A stretch of DNA of 55,421 bases from Streptomyces sp. PT12 (GCF_003311645.1 NZ_QEST01000188.1:1-55421); one strand, 5' to 3'; numbered from the stretch's first letter, positions 1 to 11,314 are shown. Notes: generated by a model not told the origin, from the sequence alone. Made by a program: numbers and translations.

Positions 1-1
1 C

Positions 2-481
2 ACCCGGGCCGACCTGCCCACCTACCCCTTCCAACACCAGCGCTACTGGCTGGAGTCGCAACGCCTCACCACGACCCCCACCGACACGATCGCGGAGCTG
101 ATTCCGCGGGAGGAGACCGAAGTGTCGCTCAGTCAACGCCTGGACGGGCTGTCCGAGGCCGAACAGGTCAAGGAGCTGCTGACGCTGGTCCGCGCCGAAG
201 CCACGGCGACGCTCGGCAGGCCCGCATCCGAGCTGATCGACGAGGGGGCCGCGTTCTTCGAGGAAGGATTCAACTCCCTCACCGCGGTCGAGCTGCGCAA
301 CCGCCTCATCGAGGCCACCGGCACCGAGCTGTCGGTGATGCTCCTCTTCGACCACCCCACCCCCGCGATCCTCGCCGAGCACCTTCAGCAGCAGCTCGCG
401 GCCGCCGCCGCGGCCACGCCCACGGCCACGCCCGCCCCCGCGGCCACGCCCGCCAGCCCGACGAAGACGACGAAGGAGTAG
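2..481 (+). CDS. Modular type I polyketide synthase, C-terminal end (post-AT linker and last ACP), cut by the window edge
   Basis: Only the last 159 residues of a modular PKS are present; the start lies left of the window. The first residues carry the LPTYPFQHQRYWL motif that ends the linker after an acyltransferase domain. An acyl carrier protein follows from about residue 50, with the phosphopantetheine serine in EGFNSLTAVELRNRL. An Ala/Pro/Thr-rich tail then runs to the stop. The ACP follows the AT linker almost directly, so the final module has no ketoreductase or dehydratase and should deliver a beta-keto thioester. There is no thioesterase. The amide synthase gene starts 10 bp downstream, so the chain is presumably released by macrolactam formation, as in rifamycin and geldanamycin assembly lines. 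Confidence 0.9.
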   Translation, partial: TRADLPTYPFQHQRYWLESQRLTTTPTDTIAELIPREETEVSLSQRLDGLSEAEQVKELLTLVRAEATATLGRPASELIDEGAAFFEEGFNSLTAVELRNRLIEATGTELSVMLLFDHPTPAILAEHLQQQLAAAAAATPTATPAPAATPASPTKTTKE

Positions 482-490
482 TGGTTCCGC

Positions 491-1285
491 ATGTTCTCCG
501 TGGACGCATACCTGTCGAGTCTGGGCTGGACCGGCCCGGCCGAGCCCACCGCGCAGACGCTGCGCGAGCTGCACAAACGCCACATGATCAGGGTGGCGTT
601 CGACAACTCGGCGCACGCCAAGCTCGGCACCTCGATCCTCAACGACATCGACATCGATCTCGACGCCACCTTCGACGAGATCGTCATCGGCGGTCGCGGC
701 GGCGTGTGCTTCGAGCTGAGCGGCCTGTTCCGCCGACTGCTCACGGAGCTCGGCTACGACGTGATCATCCTGTCGGCCGGGGCCCGCGGGGCGAGCGGCG
801 AGTTCGGCCCCGATCTCGAGCACTTCTTCCTCGGCGTCCACCTGGACGGCGACCTGTGGCTGGTCGACGTCGGCTTCGCGGGCCCGTCGTTCATCGAGCC
901 GCTGCGGCTGACCGACGAGGAGCAGGAGCAGTACGGCGTCACCTACCGGCTCATCAGGCAGGACGGCTACCACGTGCTCCAGCGCAAGGGGAGCGTCGGC
1001 GACTGGCAGGCGGTGTACCGGCTGAAGCCGGAGGCCCGGACGCTCGCGGACTGGAACGGCTTGGCCACCGCCACGCCGGGCGACGACGACCCCGGGTGGA
1101 ACTGGGCCGGTCAACTCGTCGCCTCGGGAACGGTCATCCATGGCCGCTCCTTCGACACAGGGCAGCTCATCCTGGTCGGCCGCCGCTTCGTGCGCGTCGA
1201 CAACGGGCACGAGGAGGTCCGCGTGCTGGTCGACACCGACGAGTACCGGAAGACCGCCGACCACATCCTGGGGCGGGACCGTTGA
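491..1285 (+). CDS. Ansamycin amide synthase (arylamine N-acetyltransferase family, RifF/GdmF-like)
   Basis: A 264-residue protein of the NAT fold. In ansamycin pathways this family takes the full-length polyketide from the last ACP and closes it onto the AHBA amine to give the macrolactam. The Cys-His-Asp triad is visible: Cys in GRGGVCFELSG (about residue 77), His in LEHFFLGV, and Asp in LVDVGFAG. Its length matches RifF-type proteins. The gene lies directly behind the PKS that ends without a thioesterase, which is the standard order for ansamycin clusters. AAGGAG precedes the ATG by about 11 bp. Its stop overlaps the start of the next gene, so the two are probably translated together. An ordinary xenobiotic NAT would not be expected in this position. 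Confidence 0.92.
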   Translation: MFSVDAYLSSLGWTGPAEPTAQTLRELHKRHMIRVAFDNSAHAKLGTSILNDIDIDLDATFDEIVIGGRGGVCFELSGLFRRLLTELGYDVIILSAGARGASGEFGPDLEHFFLGVHLDGDLWLVDVGFAGPSFIEPLRLTDEEQEQYGVTYRLIRQDGYHVLQRKGSVGDWQAVYRLKPEARTLADWNGLATATPGDDDPGWNWAGQLVASGTVIHGRSFDTGQLILVGRRFVRVDNGHEEVRVLVDTDEYRKTADHILGRDR

Positions 1286-2967
1286 CCGCGCGGCGACCTG
1301 AAGGCGCCGCGGAGGGCCCCGGCGCCGCGGACGCGGACGCGTGGGAGGGGGCGCACGAACCCGACGTCGCGATCGTGGGCTACGGCCCGGTCGGGCAGCT
1401 CCTCGCCATCCTGCTGGCCCAGCGCGGCTGGCGCGTCACGGTCGTCGAACGCTGGCCGCACCCCTACCCGATGCCTCGGGCGGTGGCGTTCGACGGCGAG
1501 GCCGCACGCGTCCTGGCGGCGGCCGGGATCGGTGACCACCTGGCCGAGGTCGGCGAGCCATCGGGCGACTACGCCTGGCGGAACGCGGCGGGCGATGAAC
1601 TGCTGCGGATCGAGGCGGCCGACGCGATCGGCCACTCGGGCTGGCCCGACTCCACGTCGATGTACCAGCCGGGACTCGAGGCGGCGCTCATCGCGCGCGG
1701 CGCGGCGCTGCCGGGCTTGCGGGTGTTGCGCGGGCGCGAGGCGGTAGGGCTGGCCGAGGCGGAAGGCCGGGTGCGGCTGACGGTGCGGGACGCGGACGGC
1801 GGGGAGCGGGTGATCGCGGCCCGCAGGCTGGTGGGCTGCGACGGCGCGAACAGCTTCGTGCGCGCCCACATCGGCTCATCCGTCACCGACCTCGGGTTCT
1901 TCCACGACTGGCTGGTCTGCGATGTGGTGCCGCGCGAGCCGCGCGAGTTCAAGCCGAACAACCTCCAGATCTGCGACCCGGCCCGGCCGCGCACCGAGGT
2001 GTCGGCCGGGCCTGGGCACCGGCGCTGGGAGTTCATGCGGGTGCCGGGCGAGACGGCGGCGGAGCTGAACGACGAGGAGACCGCGTGGCGGCTGCTGGCG
2101 TCCTTCGGCGTGACGCCCGAGAACGCCACGCTGGAGCGGCACTCCGTCTACACCTTCCAGGCCCGCACCGTGGATCGGTGGCGGGCGGGCCGGATACTGC
2201 TCGCGGGCGACGCCGCGCACCTGATGCCGCCGTTCGCCGGGCAGGGCATGAGCTCGGGTTTCAGGGACGCGGCCAATCTGGCGTGGAAGCTCGACCTGGT
2301 ACTGCGCGGCCTCGCGGGCGAAGGGCTCATCGACACCTATCCGCTGGAGCGGCGGGCGCACGTGCGGCACGCCATCGACATGTCGGTGAACCTGGGCCGG
2401 GTGATCTGCCAGACCGACCCGGCCGCCGCCAGGGACCGGGACACGGTGATGCTCGCCGCGCGGACCCGCGCGCCCGCCGCGTCCCAGGGCCGCACGGCGG
2501 TAAGGCCGCTGGCCGACGGCCTGCTGGCAGGGGCCGCCAGGGACGGGGAAGGCGGCCGCGTGGTGGCGCCAGCCGGGCAGCTGACGCCGCAGGGACGGGT
2601 GGCGCGCGGCGCGCGCACCGGGCTGTTCGACGACATCGTGGGGCCCGGCTTCGCGCTGCTCACGGCCGAGGACCCGCGGCCCGAACTGAACGCCGAGCGG
2701 CTGGCGTTCCTCGCGCGCATCGACGCGCGCGTGGTGTGGATCAGACCGCCCGACGCCGCCGAGCCCTCGGCCCCCGACACCCACGGCGGTGACGAAGGGA
2801 ACGGTGACCCGGTCGTGGTGACCGACGTGGACGGCACCTATCTGCGGTATCTGGCCGCGTCCCGGGCGGCGGCGCTGCTGGTGCGCCCGGACTTCTACGT
2901 CTTCGGCGCGGCGGGCGACCCGGCGGGCGTCGGCCCGCTGGTGGACGAGCTGCGCGCCCGCCTGTAG
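1282..2967 (+). CDS. FAD-dependent aromatic hydroxylase (3-HPP hydroxylase/MhpA type, GdmM or Rif-Orf19-like)
   Basis: A 561-residue group A flavoprotein monooxygenase. It has the N-terminal Rossmann motif VGYGPVGQ, the central GCDGANS motif, and the second FAD motif LLAGDAAHLMPPFAGQG, followed by a thioredoxin-like C-terminal region. Homologues in ansamycin clusters (GdmM, Rif-Orf19) oxidise the AHBA-derived ring of the polyketide; that role is inferred here from context. The most likely start is the TTG at 1282, which overlaps the stop of the amide synthase (TTGA). The same frame stays open further upstream, but that part only shadows the amide synthase. A strong hairpin follows the stop. 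Confidence 0.88.
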   Translation: MTARRPEGAAEGPGAADADAWEGAHEPDVAIVGYGPVGQLLAILLAQRGWRVTVVERWPHPYPMPRAVAFDGEAARVLAAAGIGDHLAEVGEPSGDYAWRNAAGDELLRIEAADAIGHSGWPDSTSMYQPGLEAALIARGAALPGLRVLRGREAVGLAEAEGRVRLTVRDADGGERVIAARRLVGCDGANSFVRAHIGSSVTDLGFFHDWLVCDVVPREPREFKPNNLQICDPARPRTEVSAGPGHRRWEFMRVPGETAAELNDEETAWRLLASFGVTPENATLERHSVYTFQARTVDRWRAGRILLAGDAAHLMPPFAGQGMSSGFRDAANLAWKLDLVLRGLAGEGLIDTYPLERRAHVRHAIDMSVNLGRVICQTDPAAARDRDTVMLAARTRAPAASQGRTAVRPLADGLLAGAARDGEGGRVVAPAGQLTPQGRVARGARTGLFDDIVGPGFALLTAEDPRPELNAERLAFLARIDARVVWIRPPDAAEPSAPDTHGGDEGNGDPVVVTDVDGTYLRYLAASRAAALLVRPDFYVFGAAGDPAGVGPLVDELRARL

Positions 2968-2990
2968 CGGGGGGCACACACGGGGAAGAG

Positions 2991-3035
2991 GTACGCCACG
3001 AGGGCCGGACGGGGGACCTGGCCCTCGTGGCGTAC
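2991..3035. terminator. Bidirectional terminator hairpin between convergent genes
   Basis: A perfect 16-bp inverted repeat (2991-3006 and 3020-3035, arm GTACGCCACGAGGGCC) with a 13-nt loop. It sits between the convergent FAD hydroxylase and P450 genes. There is no T run, which is usual for Streptomyces terminators. Confidence 0.85.
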
Positions 3036-3058
3036 GTGTGGGGGAGCCGCGCGGCGGC

Positions 3059-4315
3059 TCAGACCTTCGCGGTGAAGGTCAGCGGCAGGTTCCGCAGGCC
3101 GTGGACATAGGGGTCCTGACGCCAGATCAGCTCCTCGTCGGCGGCGGAGAGCTTCAGGTCGGGGCAGCGTTCGAGCAGCGCGGTCAGCGCGATGCGGCCC
3201 TCGAGGCGGGCCAGCGGGGCGCCGAGGCAGTAGTGCACGCCATGGCCGAACGCCATGTGGCGGCGGTCGGCGCGGCGCAGGTCGAGCCGGTCGGGGTCGT
3301 CGAAGCGGTCGGGGTCGCGGCTCGCGGCGCCGATCGCGAGCAGCACGGCGTCACCGGCCTCGATGACCACGTCGCCGAACGCGATGTCCTCGGTGGCGTA
3401 GCGGGCGGGCGTGATGTCGAGCGGGCCGTCGTAGCGCAGGAACTCCTCGACGGCGTTCTCCATCAGGGAGAGGTCGCCGCGCAGCAGGTCGAGCTGGTCG
3501 GGGTGGCGCAGCAGGGCGAGCACGCCGTTGCCGATGAGGCTGGTGGTGGTCTCCGTGCCCGCGATGAGCAGCAGTCTGAGCATGGCGACCAGCTCCTGGT
3601 CGTCGAGCCTGCCGTCGTCCTCGTCACGCACGGCGATGAGCGCGTCGAGGAGGTCGCGGTGCTCGGCCTCCGACGTGGCGGTGGAGCCGGAGCGGGCCGC
3701 GGCGGCCTTGCGGGAGTCGACGAGCTCCGTGAGATACCGGTGGATGCTGACAAAGGCGTCGATGGCGTCCTGCGGGTCCTCGGGCCCCGACATCACCGTG
3801 GTGGTCCAGGAGCGGAAGGCGTGCTGGTCGTCCAGCGGGATGCCGAGCATGCCCATGATGACGACAATGGGCAACGGGGTGGCGAACTCCTCGATCAGCT
3901 CGACCCTCCCCCGAGCCACGAACGAGGCGATCAGCTCGTCGGTGATCTGCTCGATGCGGGGGGCGAGGGCCTTGATGCGCCGGGCGGTGAAGACCGCGCT
4001 GACGACCCGCCGCAGCCGGGTGTGCTCCGGCGGGTCGAGCTGGAGCATGTGCCGGGACAGGCCCATGCTCTCGTCGGCGAACTCCCAGGGCGCGGCCTTT
4101 CTGATGGCCGGGTCGGTGTGGACGCGGTCCTTGCTGAGCCGGGGATCGGTGAAAAGCCGTTCCACATCCTCGTAGCGGGTGACCAGCCAACCCGGCAGGC
4201 CGCGCAGGGTGACGCGCCGGATGGGCGCCGTGCCGCGGGATTCGGCGTAGACCGGGTAGGGGTCGGTGCTGTAGGCAGGTTCCAACGCGGACAGGTCCAG
4301 GACGTCCCGTGTCAT
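3059..4315 (-). CDS. Cytochrome P450 monooxygenase
   Basis: A 418-residue soluble bacterial P450. It shows the I-helix AGTETT, the K-helix ExxR in EFLRYDGP, and the heme-ligand loop FGHGVHYCLGAPLAR with the cysteine ligand. Length and motifs fit the CYP105/CYP107 type common in Streptomyces tailoring. I chose the ATG at 4315 because GGAGC lies 6 bp upstream; the open frame beyond it is low-complexity and overlaps the exporter. The gene follows the exporter on the same strand after 64 bp, so they probably form one unit. It presumably hydroxylates or epoxidises the ansamycin, but the site cannot be read from sequence. No ferredoxin gene is beside it. Confidence 0.92.
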   Translation of the reverse strand: MTRDVLDLSALEPAYSTDPYPVYAESRGTAPIRRVTLRGLPGWLVTRYEDVERLFTDPRLSKDRVHTDPAIRKAAPWEFADESMGLSRHMLQLDPPEHTRLRRVVSAVFTARRIKALAPRIEQITDELIASFVARGRVELIEEFATPLPIVVIMGMLGIPLDDQHAFRSWTTTVMSGPEDPQDAIDAFVSIHRYLTELVDSRKAAAARSGSTATSEAEHRDLLDALIAVRDEDDGRLDDQELVAMLRLLLIAGTETTTSLIGNGVLALLRHPDQLDLLRGDLSLMENAVEEFLRYDGPLDITPARYATEDIAFGDVVIEAGDAVLLAIGAASRDPDRFDDPDRLDLRRADRRHMAFGHGVHYCLGAPLARLEGRIALTALLERCPDLKLSAADEELIWRQDPYVHGLRNLPLTFTAKV

Positions 4316-4379
4316 GTCAGCTCCACGTGAGGTGAGATGGGCAGGGGCTCCGGGGCAGGCGTTGCCGATCCCCGGGGGC

Positions 4380-5879
4380 TCAGGTGGTGCGGGCCGCCTC
4401 GTCCTTCGCGACCGGCGCGGCCCCGTCGGCCTGTGCGGCCCCGTCGGCCTGTGCGGCCTGGGCTGCGACGGGCGCGGTCGGCTTCTTGATGACAAACGCG
4501 AAGAACGCGCCCGCGGCGGCGGCGACGGCGCCGGTCCAACCGGCCGCCTGGAGGCCGTCCACCACGTCGTGCGCGGGGGCCGACTCGGAGTCGCCGCCGA
4601 TGCTGGCGTTGGCCACCGCGACCAGCGCGGCGAGCCCGACGGCGCCGCCGATGTACTGCGACGTGGAGGCGAGGGCCGAGGCGACGCCGTGCTCGGCGGG
4701 GGGCGTCTCGGAGCTGGCGGCCATGTAGATCGGCGGGAAGGCGATACCCGCGGACAGGGCCCACAGGCAGACGCCGGGGAACACGGCCCAGTAGGAGCCG
4801 TCGGGCGACATCCCGATGGAGACGAGGGCCATCGCGACACCGAAGCCGAACATCCCGACGAAGAGCGTGACGCGCATCCCCCAGCGCTGAAGCATCACGG
4901 GGACGAGCTTGCCCGAGCCGAGCATGCTGAGGATGGAGAGCGGCAGGAACGCCAGGCCGGTGCGGAGGGCGCTGTAGTCGAGGACGTTCTGGAGGTAGTC
5001 GGTGAACAGGTAGTACTGGGTGCTGATCGTGCTCATGAAGATGAACACCAGGATCATCGCGGTCGGCAGGCTGCGGTTGTGGAACATCCGCAGCGGCACC
5101 AGGGCGTCGCGCGAGCGGCTCTCGATGAGGAGGAAGACCCCAAGCAGGGCCAGGCCGACGACCAGCGCGCCGCCGCCACGGAGCGAGCCCCAGCCCTCGT
5201 CGGGGCCGCTGACCAGGCCGAAGACCACCAGGGTCGAGCCGAGGGTGGCGACCACCGCACCGGGCAGGTCGAAGCCGCCGACCCCGGTGGTGGGGCGCTC
5301 GTCGGCGCGGAGCAGCCGGGGCACGGCGACAAGGCCGATCGCGGCGACCGGGACGTTGACCCACAACACCCATTCCCAGCCGAGGTAGTTGGTCAGCACA
5401 CCGCCCCCGAGGGCGCCGACCGCGGCGCCCGAGCTGCCCGCGATGCCCCACACGGCCATGGCGCGGATGCGCTCAGGCCCCTCCGCGAAGTTGAGGCCGA
5501 TGAGCTTGAGGGTGGCCGGGGTCAGCATGGCGCCGCCAAGCCCCTGGGCGGCGCGGGAGCTGACCAGGACCCCGGGGTCGGACGCCAGGCCGCCGCAGAG
5601 CGAGGCCACGCCGAAGAGCGCCAGGCCGACGACGAACGTACGCCGTGCCCCGAGGCGGTCCGCCGCCCGGCCGCCGAGCAGCAGGAAACCACCGAGGGCG
5701 ACGGTGTAGGCGCTGATGACCCACTGGAGCGACTGGTCCGAGAAACCGAGGTCCCGCTGGATCTCGGGCAACGCGACGAAGACGATGTCGAAGTCGACGG
5801 CGATGATGAACTGAGCCAGCGCCAGCAGCGCGAGCGTGAGTCCTGGCCGCGTCTGTGGCGCGGTCGTCGGAGCGTTCAC
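4380..5879 (-). CDS. MFS drug exporter, DHA2 (14-TM) family
   Basis: A 499-residue integral membrane protein with about 14 hydrophobic segments. It has the DHA2 hallmarks of the EmrB/QacA type: motif A-like GGRAADRLGARR after TM2 and the motif C region GIAGSSGAAVGALGGG in TM5. The C-terminus is an Ala-rich cytoplasmic tail. It starts with GTG at 5879, preceded by GGAAAG. It is divergent from the HxlR regulator (121 bp apart) and precedes the P450, an arrangement typical of a self-resistance exporter controlled by its neighbouring regulator. The likely substrate is the ansamycin made by the adjacent cluster; this is inference from position. Confidence 0.9.
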   Translation of the reverse strand: MNAPTTAPQTRPGLTLALLALAQFIIAVDFDIVFVALPEIQRDLGFSDQSLQWVISAYTVALGGFLLLGGRAADRLGARRTFVVGLALFGVASLCGGLASDPGVLVSSRAAQGLGGAMLTPATLKLIGLNFAEGPERIRAMAVWGIAGSSGAAVGALGGGVLTNYLGWEWVLWVNVPVAAIGLVAVPRLLRADERPTTGVGGFDLPGAVVATLGSTLVVFGLVSGPDEGWGSLRGGGALVVGLALLGVFLLIESRSRDALVPLRMFHNRSLPTAMILVFIFMSTISTQYYLFTDYLQNVLDYSALRTGLAFLPLSILSMLGSGKLVPVMLQRWGMRVTLFVGMFGFGVAMALVSIGMSPDGSYWAVFPGVCLWALSAGIAFPPIYMAASSETPPAEHGVASALASTSQYIGGAVGLAALVAVANASIGGDSESAPAHDVVDGLQAAGWTGAVAAAAGAFFAFVIKKPTAPVAAQAAQADGAAQADGAAPVAKDEAARTT

Positions 5880-6000
5880 GGGAGGATCTTTCCTTCGGAT
5901 TCAGTCAGAGACCGTTCAACGGCATGCACCCCCATGGGGCATGTCTTGTTACAGCACACATGATCTGTGACCATGGAAGTCGACGGAAGGAGGCACTTTT
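5880..6000. promoter_or_regulatory. Divergent promoter region with candidate HxlR operators
   Basis: The 121 bp between exporter and regulator contain a near-palindrome centred on CCATGG (about 5933-5951). A second imperfect inverted repeat, GTTACAG-N10-CTGTGAC, lies at about 5947-5970. Either could be the operator for the regulator. AAGGAGG stands 7 bp before the ATG of the regulator. Confidence 0.4.
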
Positions 6001-6453
6001 ATGTCTCAGAGTCACATCGGTGTATCACCGCAGGTCAACGGCCATGGGGAGGCATGTTCGGTCCGGGAAGTGCTGGACCGGGTCGCCAGCAAGTGGAGCG
6101 TGCAGATCATCGTCTCCACCGCCAAGGGGCCCGTCAGGTTCACGGAGTTGGAGCGCTCCATCGAGGGCATCAGCCGACGGATGCTCACCCTGACCCTGCG
6201 GAACCTGGAGCGGGACGGGCTGATCACCCGCACCGTCTACCCCACCGTCCCCCCGCGCGTGGAGTACACGGCCACGGACATGGCGCGCGAGCTGTACGAG
6301 TCGCTGGTCGCGCTGACGTCGTGGGCCGAGCGGCACCGGGCGACGATCGCCGCCGCCCGTGAGGCGTACGACGCGCAGCATGCACCGGACGGCGAGGCGT
6401 GCGCCAGTAGGCCGTTCGATCCCGCGCACGGCACCGCGGGCGCGATGAGCTGA
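6001..6453 (+). CDS. HxlR-family winged-helix transcriptional regulator
   Basis: A 150-residue protein with the HxlR winged helix at about residues 20-110. The recognisable parts are CSVREVLDRVASKWSVQII, FTELERSIEGISRRMLT, and the wing PTVPPRVEYTATD. HxlR proteins bind DNA as dimers, many sense redox state or aromatic compounds, and they commonly control a divergent neighbour. Here the divergent neighbour is the DHA2 exporter, so it probably regulates that exporter and itself. A single Cys near residue 19 is where several HxlR sensors carry their redox-active residue; sensing is not proven. The start has a very good ribosome binding site. Confidence 0.9.
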   Translation: MSQSHIGVSPQVNGHGEACSVREVLDRVASKWSVQIIVSTAKGPVRFTELERSIEGISRRMLTLTLRNLERDGLITRTVYPTVPPRVEYTATDMARELYESLVALTSWAERHRATIAAAREAYDAQHAPDGEACASRPFDPAHGTAGAMS

Positions 6454-6528
6454 CGCGCCGTTCGCGGCGGGGCGGCCGACCCGAGGTCAACGCCGAGGCC
6501 GACGCCGAGGTCGACACCAGGGCCGCCA

Positions 6529-8001
<1,473 letters not shown>

Positions 8002-8034
8002 TCAGGCGCGGAAGTTCTTTGCTACAACGCGTCC

Positions 8035-8910
8035 ATGACCGAGTTACTGCCTCCCCGCGTTCCCGACGCCCCGGCCGCGCCGACCGGCCCGGCACCGGTC
8101 GCCATCGACGGCTCGACCCGCCTGTTCGCGGTGCTCGGCGACCCCGTCGCCCAGGTCAAAGCCCCTGCCCTGCTCAACCCCCTCTTCGCCCGGCTCGGAC
8201 TGAACGCCGTGCTGTTCCCCGTGCATGTGCCCCCCGACCGGCTGGCCGACGTGGTCCACGGGCTGCGCGGCGTCGCCAACCTCGACGGGCTGCTGGTCAC
8301 CGTGCCGCACAAGTTCGCCGCCGGGCGGCTCGCGGCGCGCAGGAGCCGGGCGGCCGAGCTGATCGGCGGCGTCAACGCCCTGCGGCGTGGCCCCGACGGG
8401 GCCTGGGAAGGCGACAACTTCGACGGCGCCGGTTTCGTCGGGGGCCTGCGCCGCGCCGGGTTCGACCCCAGGGGGTGGCGGGCAGCCCTGGCGGGCGCGG
8501 GCGGCGCGGGCGCCGCGATCGCGGTGGCCCTGCTGGACGCGGGGGTGGGGCACCTGTCGGTGTGGGACCAGGACCCGGACCGACTCGACGCCCTCACAGG
8601 CCGCCTGGCGCGCCACTGGCCGGGCCGCGTCACCGGCGCCGCCGAGCCGCTGCTCGCCGGTGCCGATCTCGCGGTCAACGCCACCCCGTTGGGCCTGCGC
8701 CGCGGCGACCCGCTGCCCTTCAGGCCCGCGGCGCTGCCACCGGGCGCGGTGGTGGCGGACATCGTGATGACCCCCGCCGAGACGGCGCTGCTGCGCGTCG
8801 CGGCCGGGGTCGGACTGCGCACACACCGCGGCAGCCACATGCTGGAGGCACAACTCGAGCTCTACCAGGACTTCTTCGGACTCCACCCCACACCGGGCAC
8901 CCGGCGCTGA
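8035..8910 (+). CDS. Shikimate / aminoquinate dehydrogenase (AroE family, RifI-like)
   Basis: A 291-residue AroE-fold NAD(P)-dependent dehydrogenase. The catalytic Lys is in TVPHK (about residue 88) and the paired Asp is in GDNFDGAGF. The Rossmann glycine motif is AGAGGAGAA, and the C-terminal helix MLEAQLELYQDFFG is conserved. RifI-type members in ansamycin clusters act on aminoquinate/aminoshikimate or related acids in AHBA supply. The gene diverges from the aminoDAHP synthase across 171 bp in which I see no clear operator. No strong Shine-Dalgarno precedes the ATG. A strong hairpin follows it. The amino-sugar-branch role is inferred from context. Confidence 0.88.
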   Translation: MTELLPPRVPDAPAAPTGPAPVAIDGSTRLFAVLGDPVAQVKAPALLNPLFARLGLNAVLFPVHVPPDRLADVVHGLRGVANLDGLLVTVPHKFAAGRLAARRSRAAELIGGVNALRRGPDGAWEGDNFDGAGFVGGLRRAGFDPRGWRAALAGAGGAGAAIAVALLDAGVGHLSVWDQDPDRLDALTGRLARHWPGRVTGAAEPLLAGADLAVNATPLGLRRGDPLPFRPAALPPGAVVADIVMTPAETALLRVAAGVGLRTHRGSHMLEAQLELYQDFFGLHPTPGTRR

Positions 8911-8928
8911 CAGCCGGGCGAGCGCGCT

Positions 8929-8959
8929 CGGTCCGCCGCCTTTCGTCGGCGGCGGACCG
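8929..8959. terminator. Bidirectional terminator hairpin
   Basis: A 12-bp perfect stem (arm CGGTCCGCCGCC at 8929-8940, matched at 8948-8959) with a 7-nt loop. It lies between the convergent AroE-like and hydrolase genes and marks the edge of the ansamycin block. Confidence 0.85.
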
Positions 8960-8969
8960 TCAGGCGTGG

Positions 8970-9881
<912 letters not shown>

Positions 9882-9906
9882 TCAGCTGGCCGACCCGCCC
9901 CATGTA

Positions 9907-9920
9907 GTTGACGCATCATC
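9907..9920. promoter_or_regulatory. Candidate MarR operator, site 1 (divergent hydrolase promoters)
   Basis: GTTGACGCATCATC sits inside a 20-bp near-palindrome, GTAGTTGA-CGCA-TCATCTAC (9904-9923, 7 of 8 arm positions matching). It is in the 236-bp gap between two divergent hydrolase genes and shares its half-sites with nine other sites in the window. Confidence 0.6.
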
Positions 9921-10051
9921 TACGTTAGCGTCGCTCAGGCGCACCGCCTCGCCCTCCCGAGCGCTCACCCAGGCACGGCTGAAGGCCCCTCCCTCCCGGC
10001 TCGGGCATCCGGCGCGCCAGGGTGGGAGCCGGTCGACATGAAGGGAAAGCA

Positions 10052-11314
10052 GTGGTCTTCAAGCGCGATGTACCGGCCCGCTTGGTTCGCGGTGACGTGG
10101 ACGAAGGCTATGGCGCGGTGGCCGACGCCTTTCGCGAGAACTTCGCCACACGCGACGAGATCGGCGCCGCCTGTGCCGTCTACCACGGCGGGCGGAAGGT
10201 CGTTGATCTCTGGGGCGGATACCGGGAAGGCCGCGAACGCCTCCCCTGGGAGGCGGACACGATGGTGCCGGTCTTCTCCACGTCCAAGGGTGTGGCGGCG
10301 GTGGCGCTCGCGGTGTTGCACGCGCGCGGCCTGCTCGACCACGACGAGCGCGTGGCGACCTACTGGCCCGAGTTCGCCGCCGCGGGCAAGGGCGATGTCA
10401 CCGTCCGCCAGCTGCTCGCCCACCAGGCCGGGCTTGCGGTGATCGACCGGCCGCTCGAACTCGGCGACCTCACCGGCTCAGCCACCCTCGCCACGGCCCT
10501 CGCCGAGCAGCGTCCGGCATGGGAGCCGGGCACCAGGCACGGCTATCACGGCCAGTCGTTGGGCTGGTACGAGAGCGAGCTCATCAGCCGGATCGACCCT
10601 GAAAAGCGCCGCATAGGCCGGTTCTTCGCCGACGAGGTCGCGGCGCCGCTCGACCTCGACTTCCACCTCGGTCTGCCGCGGGACGCCGATCGCGATCGCA
10701 TCGCCCGCATCCATGGATTCCGCTCCTGGGAAACGATGCTGCACCTGAGAGCGATGCCCGCGCCATTCGTCCGGGCCTACGCGAACCCACGGAGCCTGAG
10801 CGCCCGGGCGTTCGGCAATCCGCGGGTGCTGAGCACCGTGGAGAACTTCAACCGGCCGGATGCGCAGGCCGCGGAGATTCCTGCGGCCAACGGAGTCGGC
10901 CAGGTGCGGTCGATCGCCAAGCTCTACGGCGAGGTGGCGGCAGGCGGCGCCGCCCTCGGCCTCACCGGCGCCACGATGGACGCGTTGTGCGTCGCCGCCC
11001 CGCCTCCGAGGGACGGGCTGCTCGACGAAGTGCTGCGCGTCGAGACGCGGTTCTCCCTGGGGTATGTCAAGCCGTTCCCGGCGTTCAGGTTCGGCTCGGG
11101 GGCGGACCGGGCCTTTGGAACGGTGGGCCTGGGCGGGTCGTTCGCCTTCGCCGAGCCGGACACCGGCACGGGCTTCGCCTACGCGATGAACCGCACCGGA
11201 TTCCGGCTCTGGGGCGATCCTCGTGAAGTGGCGCTGCGGGAGGCGCTTTTCACGCGGGTCCTCGGCGAGCGGCCGCAGCGGCCCGACCCGGCCTCCGGGC
11301 GCTCCCGCGTCTGA
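10052..11314 (+). CDS. Serine beta-lactamase-fold hydrolase (class C-like esterase, EstB type)
   Basis: A 420-residue protein of the beta-lactamase/transpeptidase-like fold (COG1680). It has SxxK as STSK in VFSTSKGVA, a tyrosine motif region in HGYHGQSLGW (YxG rather than YxN), and a late glycine-rich strand GTVGLGGSFAF. Members are usually esterases or peptidases of small compounds rather than true beta-lactamases. No signal peptide is seen, so it is cytoplasmic. The GTG at 10052 was chosen because GAAGGGAA stands just upstream; an in-frame GTG lies at 10022. Its stop is 16 bp from the convergent MarR gene. Candidate operator site 1 is in its upstream region. Confidence 0.85.
   Translation: MVFKRDVPARLVRGDVDEGYGAVADAFRENFATRDEIGAACAVYHGGRKVVDLWGGYREGRERLPWEADTMVPVFSTSKGVAAVALAVLHARGLLDHDERVATYWPEFAAAGKGDVTVRQLLAHQAGLAVIDRPLELGDLTGSATLATALAEQRPAWEPGTRHGYHGQSLGWYESELISRIDPEKRRIGRFFADEVAAPLDLDFHLGLPRDADRDRIARIHGFRSWETMLHLRAMPAPFVRAYANPRSLSARAFGNPRVLSTVENFNRPDAQAAEIPAANGVGQVRSIAKLYGEVAAGGAALGLTGATMDALCVAAPPPRDGLLDEVLRVETRFSLGYVKPFPAFRFGSGADRAFGTVGLGGSFAFAEPDTGTGFAYAMNRTGFRLWGDPREVALREALFTRVLGERPQRPDPASGRSRV

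Noticed and set aside
481-1281. Upstream extension of the FAD hydroxylase frame to 828 residues
   Set aside because: The extension runs inside the amide synthase in another frame and encodes Arg/Pro-rich sequence. The flavoprotein begins near 1282.
10052-11314. True beta-lactamase resistance gene
   Set aside because: SxxK is present, but the tyrosine motif is YxG and there is no signal peptide, so a cytoplasmic esterase-type member is more likely.
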